Below, piece by piece: positions 53,301-62,300 of a stretch of DNA of 64,000 bases. A program made the translations under genes and the position numbers. Below the pieces are notes generated by a model. It made no database searches and was not told the origin of the DNA. It saw nothing but the letters and a program-made list of their open reading frames with translations. Numbering within the stretch: the stretch's first letter is position 1; every line of letters begins with the position of its first letter. Origin of the DNA: Patagioenas fasciata (Eukaryota > Chordata > Aves > Columbiformes > Columbidae); the NCBI RefSeq assembly GCF_037038585.1, contig NC_092522.1:49637661-49701660 (forward strand), given 5' to 3'.

Positions 53301-56300
53301 GTCTTATTAAAATTGAGTGAGTCTGAAGTGGTTGGGGCGGGCGGGGAATGTAGTTTGGTTTTGTTCTTTTTTGGAAGTAACTTGTCATTGTTCAGTAATT
53401 AGGATGCCTCTTCAGGAAGTAAGGAACTTTAAACAAGAAGAGTCAAATAATATCTTTGAACTTCTACTTGTAAAGGAAATGGCAAAAGTAAAGAGAGGCT
53501 TTCCATTATCCAATTGAAACTAAAATATTTTTCTAAAAGTTTTTCTCTTTCTGGCCTGATGAATCATGCAAGGAGGAGAGTTGTCAAAGTTTCATAGTTA
53601 AATACCTTAACCTCAGAGGAAAGCAGCAATTAAGTATTTTAGCCTCTTTTTTGCCATTGTGTGTAGTGTTTTGTTTTATTGTTTTTGTTTTTTAATCTGA
53701 TCATTCTTTATGTGAAACATGGAGTCTGATTTTAATTTAGTAATTAAACCCAGGCATGTAGTAGCTGGGTGAGTGAACTAGTCCTTGTCTGCAAATATAG
53801 CCAGAAGTTCTGCACTGTGAATTCCACTTAAATCTCCAAATCAAAATTAATGATCCAAGTCCATAAGAGAGGTAGGAGCTTGTGCACATTCCCCACTCAG
53901 TAGATGGTCGGTTGTCAATCACAACTTTGAGTTGAGCATGTTCCAGTCACTCCATAGGGAATTTAGGTACTCTGAGAAAGAATTTCACAGCCACAGTTTC
54001 CGTGGTAGATCAGAGCGTTTTCGATTCGAGCCCCTTGCTACATTGGCCATGCTGAAAAAACTGTGAACCTGCGGAATGTTACTTTACCCTTTTTTCCCTT
54101 TCCTTTCCTCCATCGCTTTTTCTGGAGTGGTTTGTGCCACTGGAGATATTTTAGAAATGGATGATGTGTATTTATTTAGTAAGCATCCTGCATTTGACTC
54201 CAGCAGCCATCTAGGATAGTGAGTGAGACTGGGATGATGGAGGGGTTCACATAATTTATGCTGTAATTGGGCAGGGTGGCTCAGTTTAAATTTTAGCATT
54301 TTTACTTCAATAGGAGCCTTGGAAGACTCAAAGACTTCTTTATCAACCTGTGTGCCTACCTTGAATAACAGGATTATCCAGGATCTCAGTGAGTCCTCCT
54401 TCGCCTACCTGAAGAGTGCACTGGAAGTTCCAAGATTATATAGGAGAACCAATAAGGTCAGTGCTGGTTGCAGATGAAAAAATAGATCTCAGAAAGGCCT
54501 GTGCTAAGACTATTAACTGGGCAGTACCTTTATGAGTTTTCAGGCCTGTCTGTATGTGCTTGACAGCTAAGAGCACTATCAAATACCTTGGGATAATTTA
54601 GTGATTTACTGTTTGCCTCACTGAAAAGGAAAAAAAAAAAAAAAGTATTTTTAAAATTTGAGGTAGAATAACAATGATGAGGGCACAGGCCTAAGATAGA
54701 AGAAAGGGCAAGGAGTTGATGTGCAAAAGAAAAAAAGGTTAATGAGAATCAATGTGTTTCTGCCATGTCAGAATGTATATATAAGGTGCAATGCTACCAT
54801 GTGAAAAGCATCTTTTGAGGGGATGACATTTCTACCTGCTATGTCAAGAAAATTCCTCTCAGTGAACTAGCGGCTTGGATTTGATGAAAGTAGTATCTTG
54901 CACAGGAAGGAACAAGATAAGAATGACTAAAAAGAGTAGTTTGTTGAGAAACTGATCAAAAGTAATGGTGAAATATGGTACCAAAAATGATTGTCTCGCT
55001 TTGGCTTGTTCTACTACTGTGACTTGCCTTTGACAGTCTACAGTTGTGTTGATAGTTAGCTTGGTATTGCTCAGGCAATAGAAAAAATATTTGAGTACTG
55101 GGAACCACAGACTACTACATCCTTGCCTAATTTGAACACTGAAGGCAGACTGAAATGGGCAAGGCCACAGTTCTTTCCCATTCACCTCTCTCCCCTTGCT
55201 ATTTCTTCCTACTTGATTGTGAGGTGGTTTTGGTTGGCAGTGAGGGGACGGTTGTCTTGAGTCACCAAAATCAAAACCACTTTCTTGGCTATCACGAAGA
55301 AACTGCACTGCCAGCAACAGTGCTGTACTCTTTCAATGTCTAAATGGAAGAACTTAGAGCTATTAAGTCTATTTCTTTCAAGGATATTAAATTTTCTTTG
55401 GGTGGTAAACATTTAGGGTAATCTGGAAGAGAAATTGTTCCAAAAGGAGTAGTTTATTACTTCATTTTATTTCTGTGGTTTCTCATTATCTTAGTTTTAA
55501 GGACATACTTAATCAGAAATTGTATTTAAATGGAAAAAACAACTTCAAGGGACAAATTCATCTATGCAATGACTAGATTGTTCTGTCTTTAACAGAGAAT
55601 ATTTTTACTTAAAATTAAGGAAAGAGTAGAACAAAGTATAAGTCCAAGGAGGGTGGAAAACCCACCAACCCTACACTGCTTAGCTCAGTTATCTGAAAGC
55701 AATCTCTGCATAGTGATGTAGTGGACTGCCATAATCTTTCAAGTGTCCATGGGATGTTTAAGCAGATGGTGGAGTGACTGTGCCAAAACAAGGACAGAAA
55801 CCCACCTTCAGTGGAGTCTTGTTGCTGGCTTGAGCTCTGTACTCCGTGAGTGTGACTGTGTTACTCTCTTGGCCATCAGTCTTAACTGGCTTCATGTGGT
55901 GTGAAACCTGAACTGATAAACAGGAGGGAAATTACTTGGGATAGAGAAGGTACATTCTTACAGTCATGTTAAGTTATGGCAATTTTATTTTTATTATGTC
56001 CCAATACATTGTTTTTTCAGCTGAATTCAGAATTTGACATACGGATAGTCTTTGCAGGAATTGGATGCACAAAGACTGTTTTGCCTGGCCAAGTTCTGAG
56101 ATTTTAAACTCTAAGAGGTTAACGAGGTATTTTGGGTGGCAGGGATTTTGTGTACCCTGGCTATGTTCTGTTGCTTTGAAATGTGTGAGGTTCACCCAAG
56201 CAATGTGTGGATCATCCCTGGAGAGAGGAAGCATTCTGCAACTAAAACTAGCTGAGAAGAAGATAGCGAGGGGATGTTAGTTATCCCAAAAGCATTCTTC

Positions 56301-59300
56301 TGGAATATATACTGAGTGATCAAGATCATATAAGAACAGAAGGAGCAATGTCTTCAGTTTAGTGAATTATCGTATGAAAGAAGAGGTATTTTGACAAAGA
56401 TAAAATGGGCTGTTGTAGACACCAAGTCTGCTCAGCTTTCTCTAAAATCAGTGTGAACAGAAAGTGCATTCAGGATCATGCCCTGATATAGTAGTAGCTA
56501 TCTCTCAAAAAGCTTTGGTCACTTTGAACCTTGTTCTATATTATATCACATTGTATAACACAACTGAATTATTTTGTGATGGCATCTTTTCTATTTATGA
56601 TGATCTCTTCATTGGTTTGTTGTGAATGGAATATTTATCTGTTTGCTAAGGTGCAGGCTTAGCATTTTATATGTGTGCTAGGATTTGGTATTGATACTTT
56701 CAGTAATTACTGGTTCTTTTCCCCCACATTGTTTCCCTGTCATCTACCAGGAGGTGCCAACTAAAGCTTCACCTTATGTTGACAGTGCTCTTAAGCCCTT
56801 CTACCGACTGCAGAATGAATACAAAGATATATTGAAGCAGCCCATGATTCATCAGTGGTTGGAAGGTGCCCTCTCTGAAAGCACACAAAAGTAAGAGAAC
56901 CATACAGAACATTCTTTGCATTAATTAAAAACTCCAGTGTACATTGAATTGGCACAGGAAAAAAAACAAGCCAATATGAGTTAACACAACAGTAAAGAAT
57001 ATATCCCTCTTTTGGCAGGGTACATTCATCCAGATTCACTTTGGTATTGTGCATTCACCAGATGAAAAGCAGGGCAGGGAATCCAGAGACATGACTTCTG
57101 CTCAGATCTGTGCAAACCGTGACATTGTGGATAGGGCATTTGAAAAATTGATTAGCTCTAGTAATGCAACAGTGAACTAAAAATTTGTTTTTTTTTTTTC
57201 CAAATTTGCATAAGACCTTAACTTCATGCTGTTTTCAGTGAACAATGATTGAATTTTCAAGAAGCTGGAGTTCTGCTTTGCTTTGACTTTTTAAATGTAT
57301 GTAATGATTATCCAACTTATTAGTGGTTTTAAAAAAAACCTTTGGATTGTTTTTTAACTGCCGAAGAGCTAACTGCTCCTAATTTAATAAGGGCGTCACA
57401 AAGCAATACTTTCTTCAGTAGAACTTCTGTTTCCAAGTTAGCATTTTGAGGACTTCTTGAGCATGAATATCCATATGCATTAAGTTCCTTAATGGATTTT
57501 AAATGGATGTTGCATTCTGTGAGTTCAAGCAGTTAAACTGTGTAATATGAAAAGCAATACTTGCTTTTGTTTGGAATTTGTGCCAGATAATTTCACTGGA
57601 TACCCTGTACTTCTTGCATTATGGATAATTTAGTCTTGTGCCTGCTATATTTTTTTTATATCTCTGTAATCTTGCTTCAGAATAGAGAGTCCTCTTTCTA
57701 AATATTGATGTTTCTTTCCTCTTCTTATCTTTATGGTTGTTGTTGCTGGTTTTCTTTGTCCTTTCTGGTCATAGATGGTATGATCAGAAGAGTCCATGTG
57801 GGTTAAGGTGTGATGCTGGTATTTCTGTCTGTCCTTACGTGGTTTTCCTGATAATTCTTAGCATATTGTCTTGTCTGTTGACTGCTGCTGTTCATTGGAT
57901 TGGTATTTTCCGAGAATTAGCCACATAATACTAAGGCTTTAAATTGTGGTCAGAACATGAGTTTTTTCCTTCCTTTTGCCTCCTTATCCTTTCCTGCTGC
58001 TCCACTTCTGGCACCTCTCAGGTCCTTATTAATGCCCAGTGCATCTGCAGCACTTTGCAGTCATTTTTTTGGTTATTCAGAAGAAACTTAAAATTATAAG
58101 ACAATTTTGACACTGAAATATTCACCAACTGTCCGTAAAATTATTCTTAGGTATTTTGTATGGGGTTAAGAATAGATTGGACTGGATTCCATTGGTCACG
58201 TCCATTTTGCACAAAACCTGCTTTGTCAAGCTTGATGTCCCTTCTTTTAACCAGTTATTACTCCATGAAAAGAAGGTTGCTGTTAACCCACAGCAGTTAG
58301 GTTTAAGTTACGTTACGGAATGACTCCAAAGATTTCTGGAATGTCACATCACGTACTTGTGCAGCTAAAATATCTTAGAGTGAATTCTTGTGTGTCTGTC
58401 TATTTACCTCTCTGTGTCTAGTCAGCCTTGGTTTTAAAGCTTCAGTAAATCTGGTGACACCACGCAAAATAAGTATCTGTTCTGTAGTTTCTTGGATCCA
58501 CCCAGAGCTTTTTTTTTTTTTTTCCCCAAAAAAGCAGTTTCTCACTTTCCATGTCAGCATTACCAAAACTGATTTAAGTGCTAGGTTAAACATAGTTGTA
58601 GTGGTTAAACATGGGTAAGATTGGCACGTTCAATTGTTGATTCCTTAGAATTTTCTGTTGAATTCTGTTTACATAATGTGCTGTTACTAGTTTTTTCTGT
58701 TTTGTTTTTTAATGTCTTATCCTCACTGAACAAGAGAAGAGACAAACTGAATGTCTTAAATGAAGTGATATTGCAGTTTCTTCATTGAGAATGTGGATGC
58801 AAGTAATTAATTTAATTTCCCGCTGTGGCAATATCTCCTTGCATCCAAATGACAAAAACAGGAAAGAGCATAAACTGGTTAAAAATCACTGACGACTAAA
58901 CTTGCTTAATGGCAGAAGGACTTTGAAGTACAGTGGAAGTAGGAAGTCTTCACATGTCAGTGGGACTAGGAAATACCAAGATATGAAAAGGCATTATGGT
59001 TGACTTTTATGGGTATACTTTTACTTTTTATAGATTGGTTTCTTTAAACAGTTTCCATGGCACTGGCAAGCACTTTTTCTTTAGTCATTCCTTTCTAATT
59101 ATCTCCCTAAAAAGCCTGCCTGCTTTCTGTTGCCTCCCTGATTAAAAGCAGGCATCAGAAAGATTCTTCCAGCTTTTTAAATTCTTGTAGTAGTAGTTTG
59201 ATCACTGTCAGAGGGAGGATCTTTGAAAGTTACTGATTTTAGCAGATTATAGAACATAGCTCAATCTGGTCACTTCTCTCATGGATCCTCTAATTGCCCA

Positions 59301-61944
59301 CTGTTGCTCTGTTTTCTCCTGTTGCTGTTCTTAACAACTCGCTGTCCTGGGCATCTGTTAGTTAATTTATATGATATTAGGCCCTTCCCATTTAGGCATG
59401 GGATTTCAATCCATAAGGCTTTTTGAAATTTTGTTGATTACTTGATTTGTTTACCTTGTCTGATTCTCTGCTTTCTTTAATGTGTATCCCAGTATGTAAG
59501 AAGTGGAGTTTTATTCCATCTGTACCATTTCAAACTTGACATTATTGTTCTTTTGATTTTTCCTGCCAGCTTCCCGAAAGTCCTGTTTAGATCAGTTTCT
59601 TCATTTTAGAAATAGGCACTTCAGACTGCTGTGAAGTTGCATGCTCTCATATACATGTACACTTCTAAAACTTGTCTAAAATTATGTAATTTTTGGTCTG
59701 TCAGGCTGTTATTCTTGTCCTGCTTGTAAAAGGAATTTTACTTACTGCTCCATTGGTTGTAAGTAGAGGCTGATTCGGACTGTTTGAAATTGAGCAACTG
59801 AATTCCTTGGTCTCTGTTGAATTCAAGCATCTTGAGCAGATCAAAAATGTTGTGCTAAGAATGAAGCTTCAACGCTGAATGGCAATCTTCAGATTGACCT
59901 CTGGAACTAATGATGGAAATGCTGATTAAGTAATAATGATGGAAACACAAGTAGCTTCCTCACAAGGAAAACCATTCGTCCCAGCATTGTTCAGCATTTT
60001 TGTCAGGGCCAGTGATATACTGATGTGTATGCTGTAGGCTTTTCTGTAAAGTGTATTTTTTTTTCTCATTAATCTTCTTTAATTTAGGTATTATGAAACA
60101 GTATCTGATGTGTTAAGTTCTGTTAAGAAAATGGAAGAGAGCCTAAAAAGGTTGAAGCAAGCCAGAAAAACTGCAGCTTCAAACCCTGTTGGTACAAATG
60201 GGGGCATGAGTGATGATAACAAAATCCGACTGCAGCTGGCCCTAGACGTTGAGTATTTTGGAGAACAAGTAAGTTATGAGAAATAAGTTTGTCTACTGTT
60301 ATTACTGGTTTTGGAAGAGAGTGAGATAGAGGAAGAAAGGGAAGCTTGATTTAGTTTTTGGTTGTGAAAGTGTTGAAGGTGTGATTTTTGTTGGACAGGG
60401 GAGTGCCTTGTTTTTTCACGTCTGTGTAATGGAGGTGACTTGAGACCTTGGTGGTTGTAGAATGCATGCTGGTATTTCTTACTATTTAAAAATCAAGTAC
60501 TGCTTAGTGCTTAGAAGCACAAAGAAGAAACACTGTGTGGACAGATCAAAGGGCAGGGACTTGCCTTAACTCTGATGGAAACGTCTTTGTGGCCTTGCTT
60601 TTGTTTGCCTTCTCTCTGGATGTGTCCAGCCTTGACTTCACTGCATAGCCAAGGGTCTATACCCAAGAGCTTTGAAGATGTTAGCTTTATTTGTTGTGCT
60701 GCAGAATTGTAAGTTCCTTTCAGTGCCAAATATGAAGCTGTAAATAACAAAACAAAGAATATTCCAGGAAATGTGTGCAGTAGCTACATGAAATTTTTTA
60801 AGCATACTATTTTGTAGTAATTTATTTCTGAAGACTATATATAGAAATAAACAAACTTCCAAGTGCAAGTCCACATCATGAGTTACCAAGCAGTTGTCAT
60901 CAGTCTTGTTTATGAGCAGATGCTGTTGCTGCATTATAACAGATAAAGTCTGCCTGTGTGTGAGCAGATGCTTTTCTCATATCTGAGACTTATCACAAAG
61001 GAAGAAGATTTGGGTAGAAGTATGGAAATCTTACCAACAAGAACTATTATTTAGTAGTTTTTGGCTGGGGTTGGGCTTTTGTTCTTTTATTCCTATTACG
61101 TGTGTCAACATCACTGCAATATGAATTTTAGCTGAACTGGGATAGATTATTCGTAATCATTTAGGAGCTGTTTTGGTACATGTAGGTATTACAAAGAGTT
61201 CCAGCAGCAAACACCTTTTCAGAATCATTTCATTATGGTTTTATTTAGATCCAGATATTTCTTTCACAGTGCACTTTGAGGTTTCTTATGGCTGCATTTT
61301 TCTAAATATGAGAGCAATAGATTTCCTGGGTAAGAAATGACTCGTAGCAACCTCTCTATTTGTAGAGTTGTTTTCATCCCCCAGGAAGTTTGAGGCTGGA
61401 GCCATAGGCTCTGGCAGCCCATTGAAATGCTTTCACCATCATGCTCTTGGCTGTTCTTGGATGTATTCATGTTTATCTTTAAAGTTTTGCCCAGAAACCT
61501 CATTTGGGGTTTGAAACAAATTCAGTTGAGATCAATGCATTAAAAACAAAATTACAGCCAAATTTCTCTTCCTGACTGTTTCATTGGAAAACTTCCAACT
61601 GGCTTTAGTTGCATGTTGCCTAGAAGATGGTTAAATATTTTCCTGCAAGACACTACATTAACTGCAAAAACTTAACTGAGTAAAGTTGGATACAGATTGT
61701 TTTTTATAGTGTGCACTATATGCAGCTTTTGTCACACATTGATACAGGACAAATCCCATGCTTTGCTAAATGTTTTAAGTAGAATAATTAATGACCTTTA
61801 GATGTTTTAAAGAAAATTCATGTTTTTTCTATGTCTTTTTAGATACGAAAAATGGGACTGGAAACAAGCAGCATAAAAAGCTTTTCGGCCCTTACAGATC
61901 TGGTTCTAAATGCCAAGGATCAGGCTACAGCAGAACAATCCTAG
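31922..61944 (+). CDS. COG2: COG2, conserved oligomeric Golgi complex subunit 2 (complete, 18 coding exons)
   Basis: COG2 is a peripheral Golgi protein in lobe A (COG1-4) of the COG complex, which tethers COPI vesicles recycling Golgi enzymes; loss disturbs glycosylation (known for the family). Seen here: 18 exons join in frame to 2,220 nt (739 aa plus TAG), against 738 aa in human. Recognisable stretches include MNLPRGPENLCFDKDEF (about residues 6-22), DFDVDHFVSDCRKRVQLEEL (26-45), ELINKDYADFVNLSTNL, KWNLPVYFQIRFREIAG (about 380-396), KPKLEMIGFKN and KMEESLKRLKQAR. The N-terminal third is the predicted coiled-coil COG2 domain. A serine-rich, poorly conserved linker lies near residues 461-510, followed by the C-terminal helical region. 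The start is fixed by an in-frame TAA at 31751-31753 with no ATG between it and ATG 31922, which has G at -3 and +4. All junctions are GT-AG and no frameshift or premature stop was seen. Minor uncertainty: alternative exons cannot be excluded. Confidence 0.97.
32769..32930 (+). CDS. COG2: COG2 coding exon 2 (residues 25-78)
   Basis: 162 nt after a TTTTCAG acceptor, with donor GTAAGT at 32931. It holds the strongly conserved DFDVDHFVSDCRKRVQLEEL and ELINKDYADFVNLSTNL stretches of the N-terminal coiled-coil domain. Phase 0 on both sides. The 750-bp intron 2 that follows shows no recognisable feature. Confidence 0.96.
33681..33746 (+). CDS. COG2: COG2 coding exon 3 (residues 79-100)
   Basis: 66 nt after a TTCTTTAG acceptor, donor GTATGC at 33747. 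It encodes VGMDKALNQLAVPLGQLREE, near-identical to the mammalian protein. Phase 0 on both sides. The 881-bp intron 3 that follows has no recognised feature. Confidence 0.95.
34628..34708 (+). CDS. COG2: COG2 coding exon 4 (residues 101-127)
   Basis: 81 nt after a TCTTACAG acceptor, donor GTACAA at 34709. It contains SEGIRAVDDRMTKQEDIRRK, part of the helical coiled-coil. Phase 0 on both sides. The 643-bp intron 4 shows nothing recognisable. Confidence 0.95.
35352..35455 (+). CDS. COG2: COG2 coding exon 5 (residues 128-162)
   Basis: 104 nt after AATTACAG, donor GTAAAA at 35456, ending in phase 2. It encodes MCVLRLIHVIQSVEKIEKIL followed by a variable segment. The 1,281-bp intron 5 contains a short T tract near 35,718-35,732 and nothing else recognised. 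Confidence 0.94.
36737..36845 (+). CDS. COG2: COG2 coding exon 6 (residues 162-198)
   Basis: 109 nt after TCTTCTAG, donor GTAAGT at 36846. It completes a Ser codon split with exon 5, then encodes LLTGQVLERIATEFNQLQFH and DKVRP. The 1,756-bp intron 6 shows no recognised repeat or exon. Confidence 0.95.
38602..38781 (+). CDS. COG2: COG2 coding exon 7 (residues 199-258)
   Basis: 180 nt after GTGTGTAG, donor GTAAGA at 38782, phase 0 on both sides. It encodes RIAGITAMLQQSLEGLLLEG and the conserved DIIRHCLRTYATIDKT and ALVGQVLVKPYIDE motifs. The 1,805-bp intron 7 holds no recognised feature. Confidence 0.96.
40587..40711 (+). CDS. COG2: COG2 coding exon 8 (residues 259-300)
   Basis: 125 nt after CTGGCAG, donor GTAAAA at 40712, ending in phase 2. 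It encodes the LLEFVPHHCRLLREVTGGAI block conserved in vertebrate COG2. The 1,320-bp intron 8 contains an AT-rich, ATTA-rich stretch around 41,140-41,480, discussed as a finding. Confidence 0.96.
42032..42158 (+). CDS. COG2: COG2 coding exon 9 (residues 300-342)
   Basis: 127 nt after a strong T-rich acceptor ending TTTGCAG, donor GTAATT at 42159. It encodes VPGYDFLVNSVWPEIVHGLE and EKLPSLFNPGNPD. The next intron is large and is described separately. Confidence 0.96.
42159..45961 (+). other. COG2 intron 9 (3,803 bp)
   Basis: AT-rich intron without a recognisable exon. At about 42,440-42,490 the sequence resembles a very decayed minus-strand CR1 3' tip (a GTAGAATCACAAAAT-like string followed by a G-rich stretch), but the match is too short to be sure. 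There is a T tract at about 42,959-42,973, a GGCA short tandem repeat near 43,224-43,239 and a C run near 43,342-43,350. Confidence 0.7.
45962..46101 (+). CDS. COG2: COG2 coding exon 10 (residues 343-389)
   Basis: 140 nt after TTTCTACAG, donor GTTAGT at 46102, ending in phase 2. It encodes KYTTSMDFVRKFERQCG, QASVKRLRSHPSY and KWNLPVYFQI, diagnostic of COG2. The donor differs from consensus at +3 but keeps GT. Confidence 0.96.
46929..46948. repeat. Poly-A tract in COG2 intron 10
   Basis: About 20 consecutive A residues. The upstream sequence shows no known retroposon signature that I can recognise. Confidence 0.9.
48486..48490. repeat. Left target-site duplication of the solo LTR (CAAGC)
   Basis: CAAGC immediately precedes the TGT end of the LTR and is repeated exactly at the other end. 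Five bases alone can match by chance, but the coincidence with complementary TGT/ACA ends supports it. Confidence 0.7.
48491..49150 (-). mobile_element. Solo LTR of an avian endogenous retrovirus, antisense in COG2 intron 10
   Basis: Seen in sequence: on the + strand the block begins TGTCAAGGG and ends CCAGAACA, so it has TGT...ACA termini. It is flanked by the same 5 bp, CAAGC (48486-48490 and 49151-49155), a target-site duplication. Read on the minus strand it has a TATA box (TATAAAAG, 48915 down to 48908), a possible AGTAAA poly-A signal (48670 down to 48665) and a 3' end reading CACCCCGCAATCTAAACC then CTTGACA. That end resembles avian ERV LTR ends I recall, and 5-bp duplications are typical of ERVL-type elements; the family is therefore inferred. 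No internal gag, pol or env sequence is present, so it is a solo LTR left by recombination. A minus-strand ORF inside it (ending near 48,655) is not a gene. Confidence 0.82.
49151..49155. repeat. Right target-site duplication of the solo LTR (CAAGC)
   Basis: CAAGC immediately follows the ACA end of the LTR and matches the left copy exactly. Confidence 0.7.
49985..50046 (+). CDS. COG2: COG2 coding exon 11 (residues 389-410)
   Basis: 62 nt after CTCTCAG, donor GTAAGT at 50047; starts in phase 2 and ends in phase 1. It completes an Arg codon and encodes FREIAGALEEALSDTLEEAP. It is the smallest coding exon. The 1,242-bp intron 11 contains a (TG)n run at 50,651-50,669 and no recognised gene. Confidence 0.94.
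50649..50680. repeat. (TG)n microsatellite with TATG/TATA tail
   Basis: About nine uninterrupted TG units followed by TATGTATATA, inside COG2 intron 11. A simple-sequence tract likely to vary in length. Confidence 0.9.
51289..51440 (+). CDS. COG2: COG2 coding exon 12 (residues 410-460)
   Basis: 152 nt after GTTTCTAG, donor GTAAGA at 51441, ending in phase 0. It encodes SYCLLATHMVWQSLLKCWSD and FLPLLAHRLWKLSLQILSRY, the conserved helical C-terminal core. The 534-bp intron 12 that follows shows nothing recognisable. Confidence 0.96.
51975..52175 (+). CDS. COG2: COG2 coding exon 13 (residues 461-527, linker)
   Basis: 201 nt after GTTTCAG, phase 0 on both sides, with a weak donor GTTTGT at 52176. 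The first two thirds are serine- and lysine-rich and diverge from mammals, as expected for a flexible linker. The last third, ending LVHVAADLDKLQDQ, is conserved. The 845-bp intron 13 has no recognised feature. Confidence 0.93.
53021..53093 (+). CDS. COG2: COG2 coding exon 14 (residues 528-552)
   Basis: 73 nt after TTGGTCCAG, donor GTAAAG at 53094, ending in phase 1. It encodes IPDILEMIKPKLEMIGFKN. The 1,220-bp intron 14 has nothing recognisable. Confidence 0.94.
54314..54456 (+). CDS. COG2: COG2 coding exon 15 (residues 552-599)
   Basis: 143 nt after TCAATAG, donor GTCAGT at 54457. It encodes ALEDSKTSLSTCVPTLN and FAYLKSALEVPRLYRRTNK. The 2,294-bp intron 15 contains an A tract at about 54,630-54,644 and otherwise nothing recognised. 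Confidence 0.95.
56751..56890 (+). CDS. COG2: COG2 coding exon 16 (residues 600-646)
   Basis: 140 nt after TCTACCAG, donor GTAAGA at 56891, ending in phase 2. It encodes EVPTKASPYVDSALKPFYRL and HQWLEGALSESTQ. The intron that follows is described separately. Confidence 0.95.
56891..60087 (+). other. COG2 intron 16 (3,197 bp)
   Basis: AT-rich intron with T tracts near 57,188-57,200 and 58,508-58,523. No interspersed repeat or exon was recognised. Confidence 0.7.
60088..60268 (+). CDS. COG2: COG2 coding exon 17 (residues 646-706)
   Basis: 181 nt after TAATTTAG, donor GTAAGT at 60269. It encodes KMEESLKRLKQARKT, then GGMSDDNKIRLQLALDVEYF, a well-conserved C-terminal block. The 1,574-bp intron 17 shows nothing recognisable. 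Confidence 0.96.
61843..61944 (+). CDS. COG2: COG2 coding exon 18 with stop (residues 707-739)
   Basis: 102 nt after GTCTTTTTAG, ending in TAG at 61942-61944. It encodes SSIKSFSALTDLVLNAKDQA and the conserved C-terminal TAEQ motif before the final Ser. Confidence 0.95.
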   Translation: MRKMGLETSSIKSFSALTDLVLNAKDQATAEQS

Positions 61945-62300
61945 ACATTTTTGAAAGCGTGTAGCTGAAGATAAAGAATGTCCCTAAAAGAAAGAGAATT
62001 TAACTCTTCTTTGTTTTACCAAATAAGTAGCAATGAAGTGCTTCCTCATGGATCTCAGCAACAAATCAGTGCATCTTCTGTCAAGAGAGGCTTGTTTCAC
62101 CAAAAGACTGAGAATTTACCATAGTTTTCCATTATATGGAAAGCAATCCAAAGTTCTAAACTTTCTAAACTTTCTACTATAGAATAAAAGTGGAATAAAA
62201 TGTGGGGTTTTTTAAATTCTTGTTGTACATCATAAAATGTAGAAGAATGAACTTATATGATGAAAATAATAGGTAATAAATTGTCTTCCTGACTTTTGGT
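61945..62300 (+). other. COG2: COG2 3' untranslated region
   Basis: Short AT-rich UTR of about 350 nt. The end is placed at about 62,295-62,300, a normal distance past the last AATAAA and next to a T/G-rich downstream element (62,295-62,316). The exact cleavage site is inferred. Confidence 0.7.
62183..62280 (+). terminator. Cluster of three polyadenylation signals (AATAAA)
   Basis: AATAAA occurs at 62183-62188, 62194-62199 and 62275-62280. The last is followed by a T/G-rich tract and is the best placed. The first two, close together, could give a slightly shorter transcript. Confidence 0.75.

Noticed and set aside
54000-54060. tRNA-like B-box string (TTCGATTCGAG) in intron 14
   Set aside because: No matching A box and no cloverleaf could be drawn around it.
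54859-55317. 152-codon minus-strand open frame in COG2 intron 15
   Set aside because: No recognisable domain and no similarity to retroelement proteins; it looks like chance in intronic sequence.
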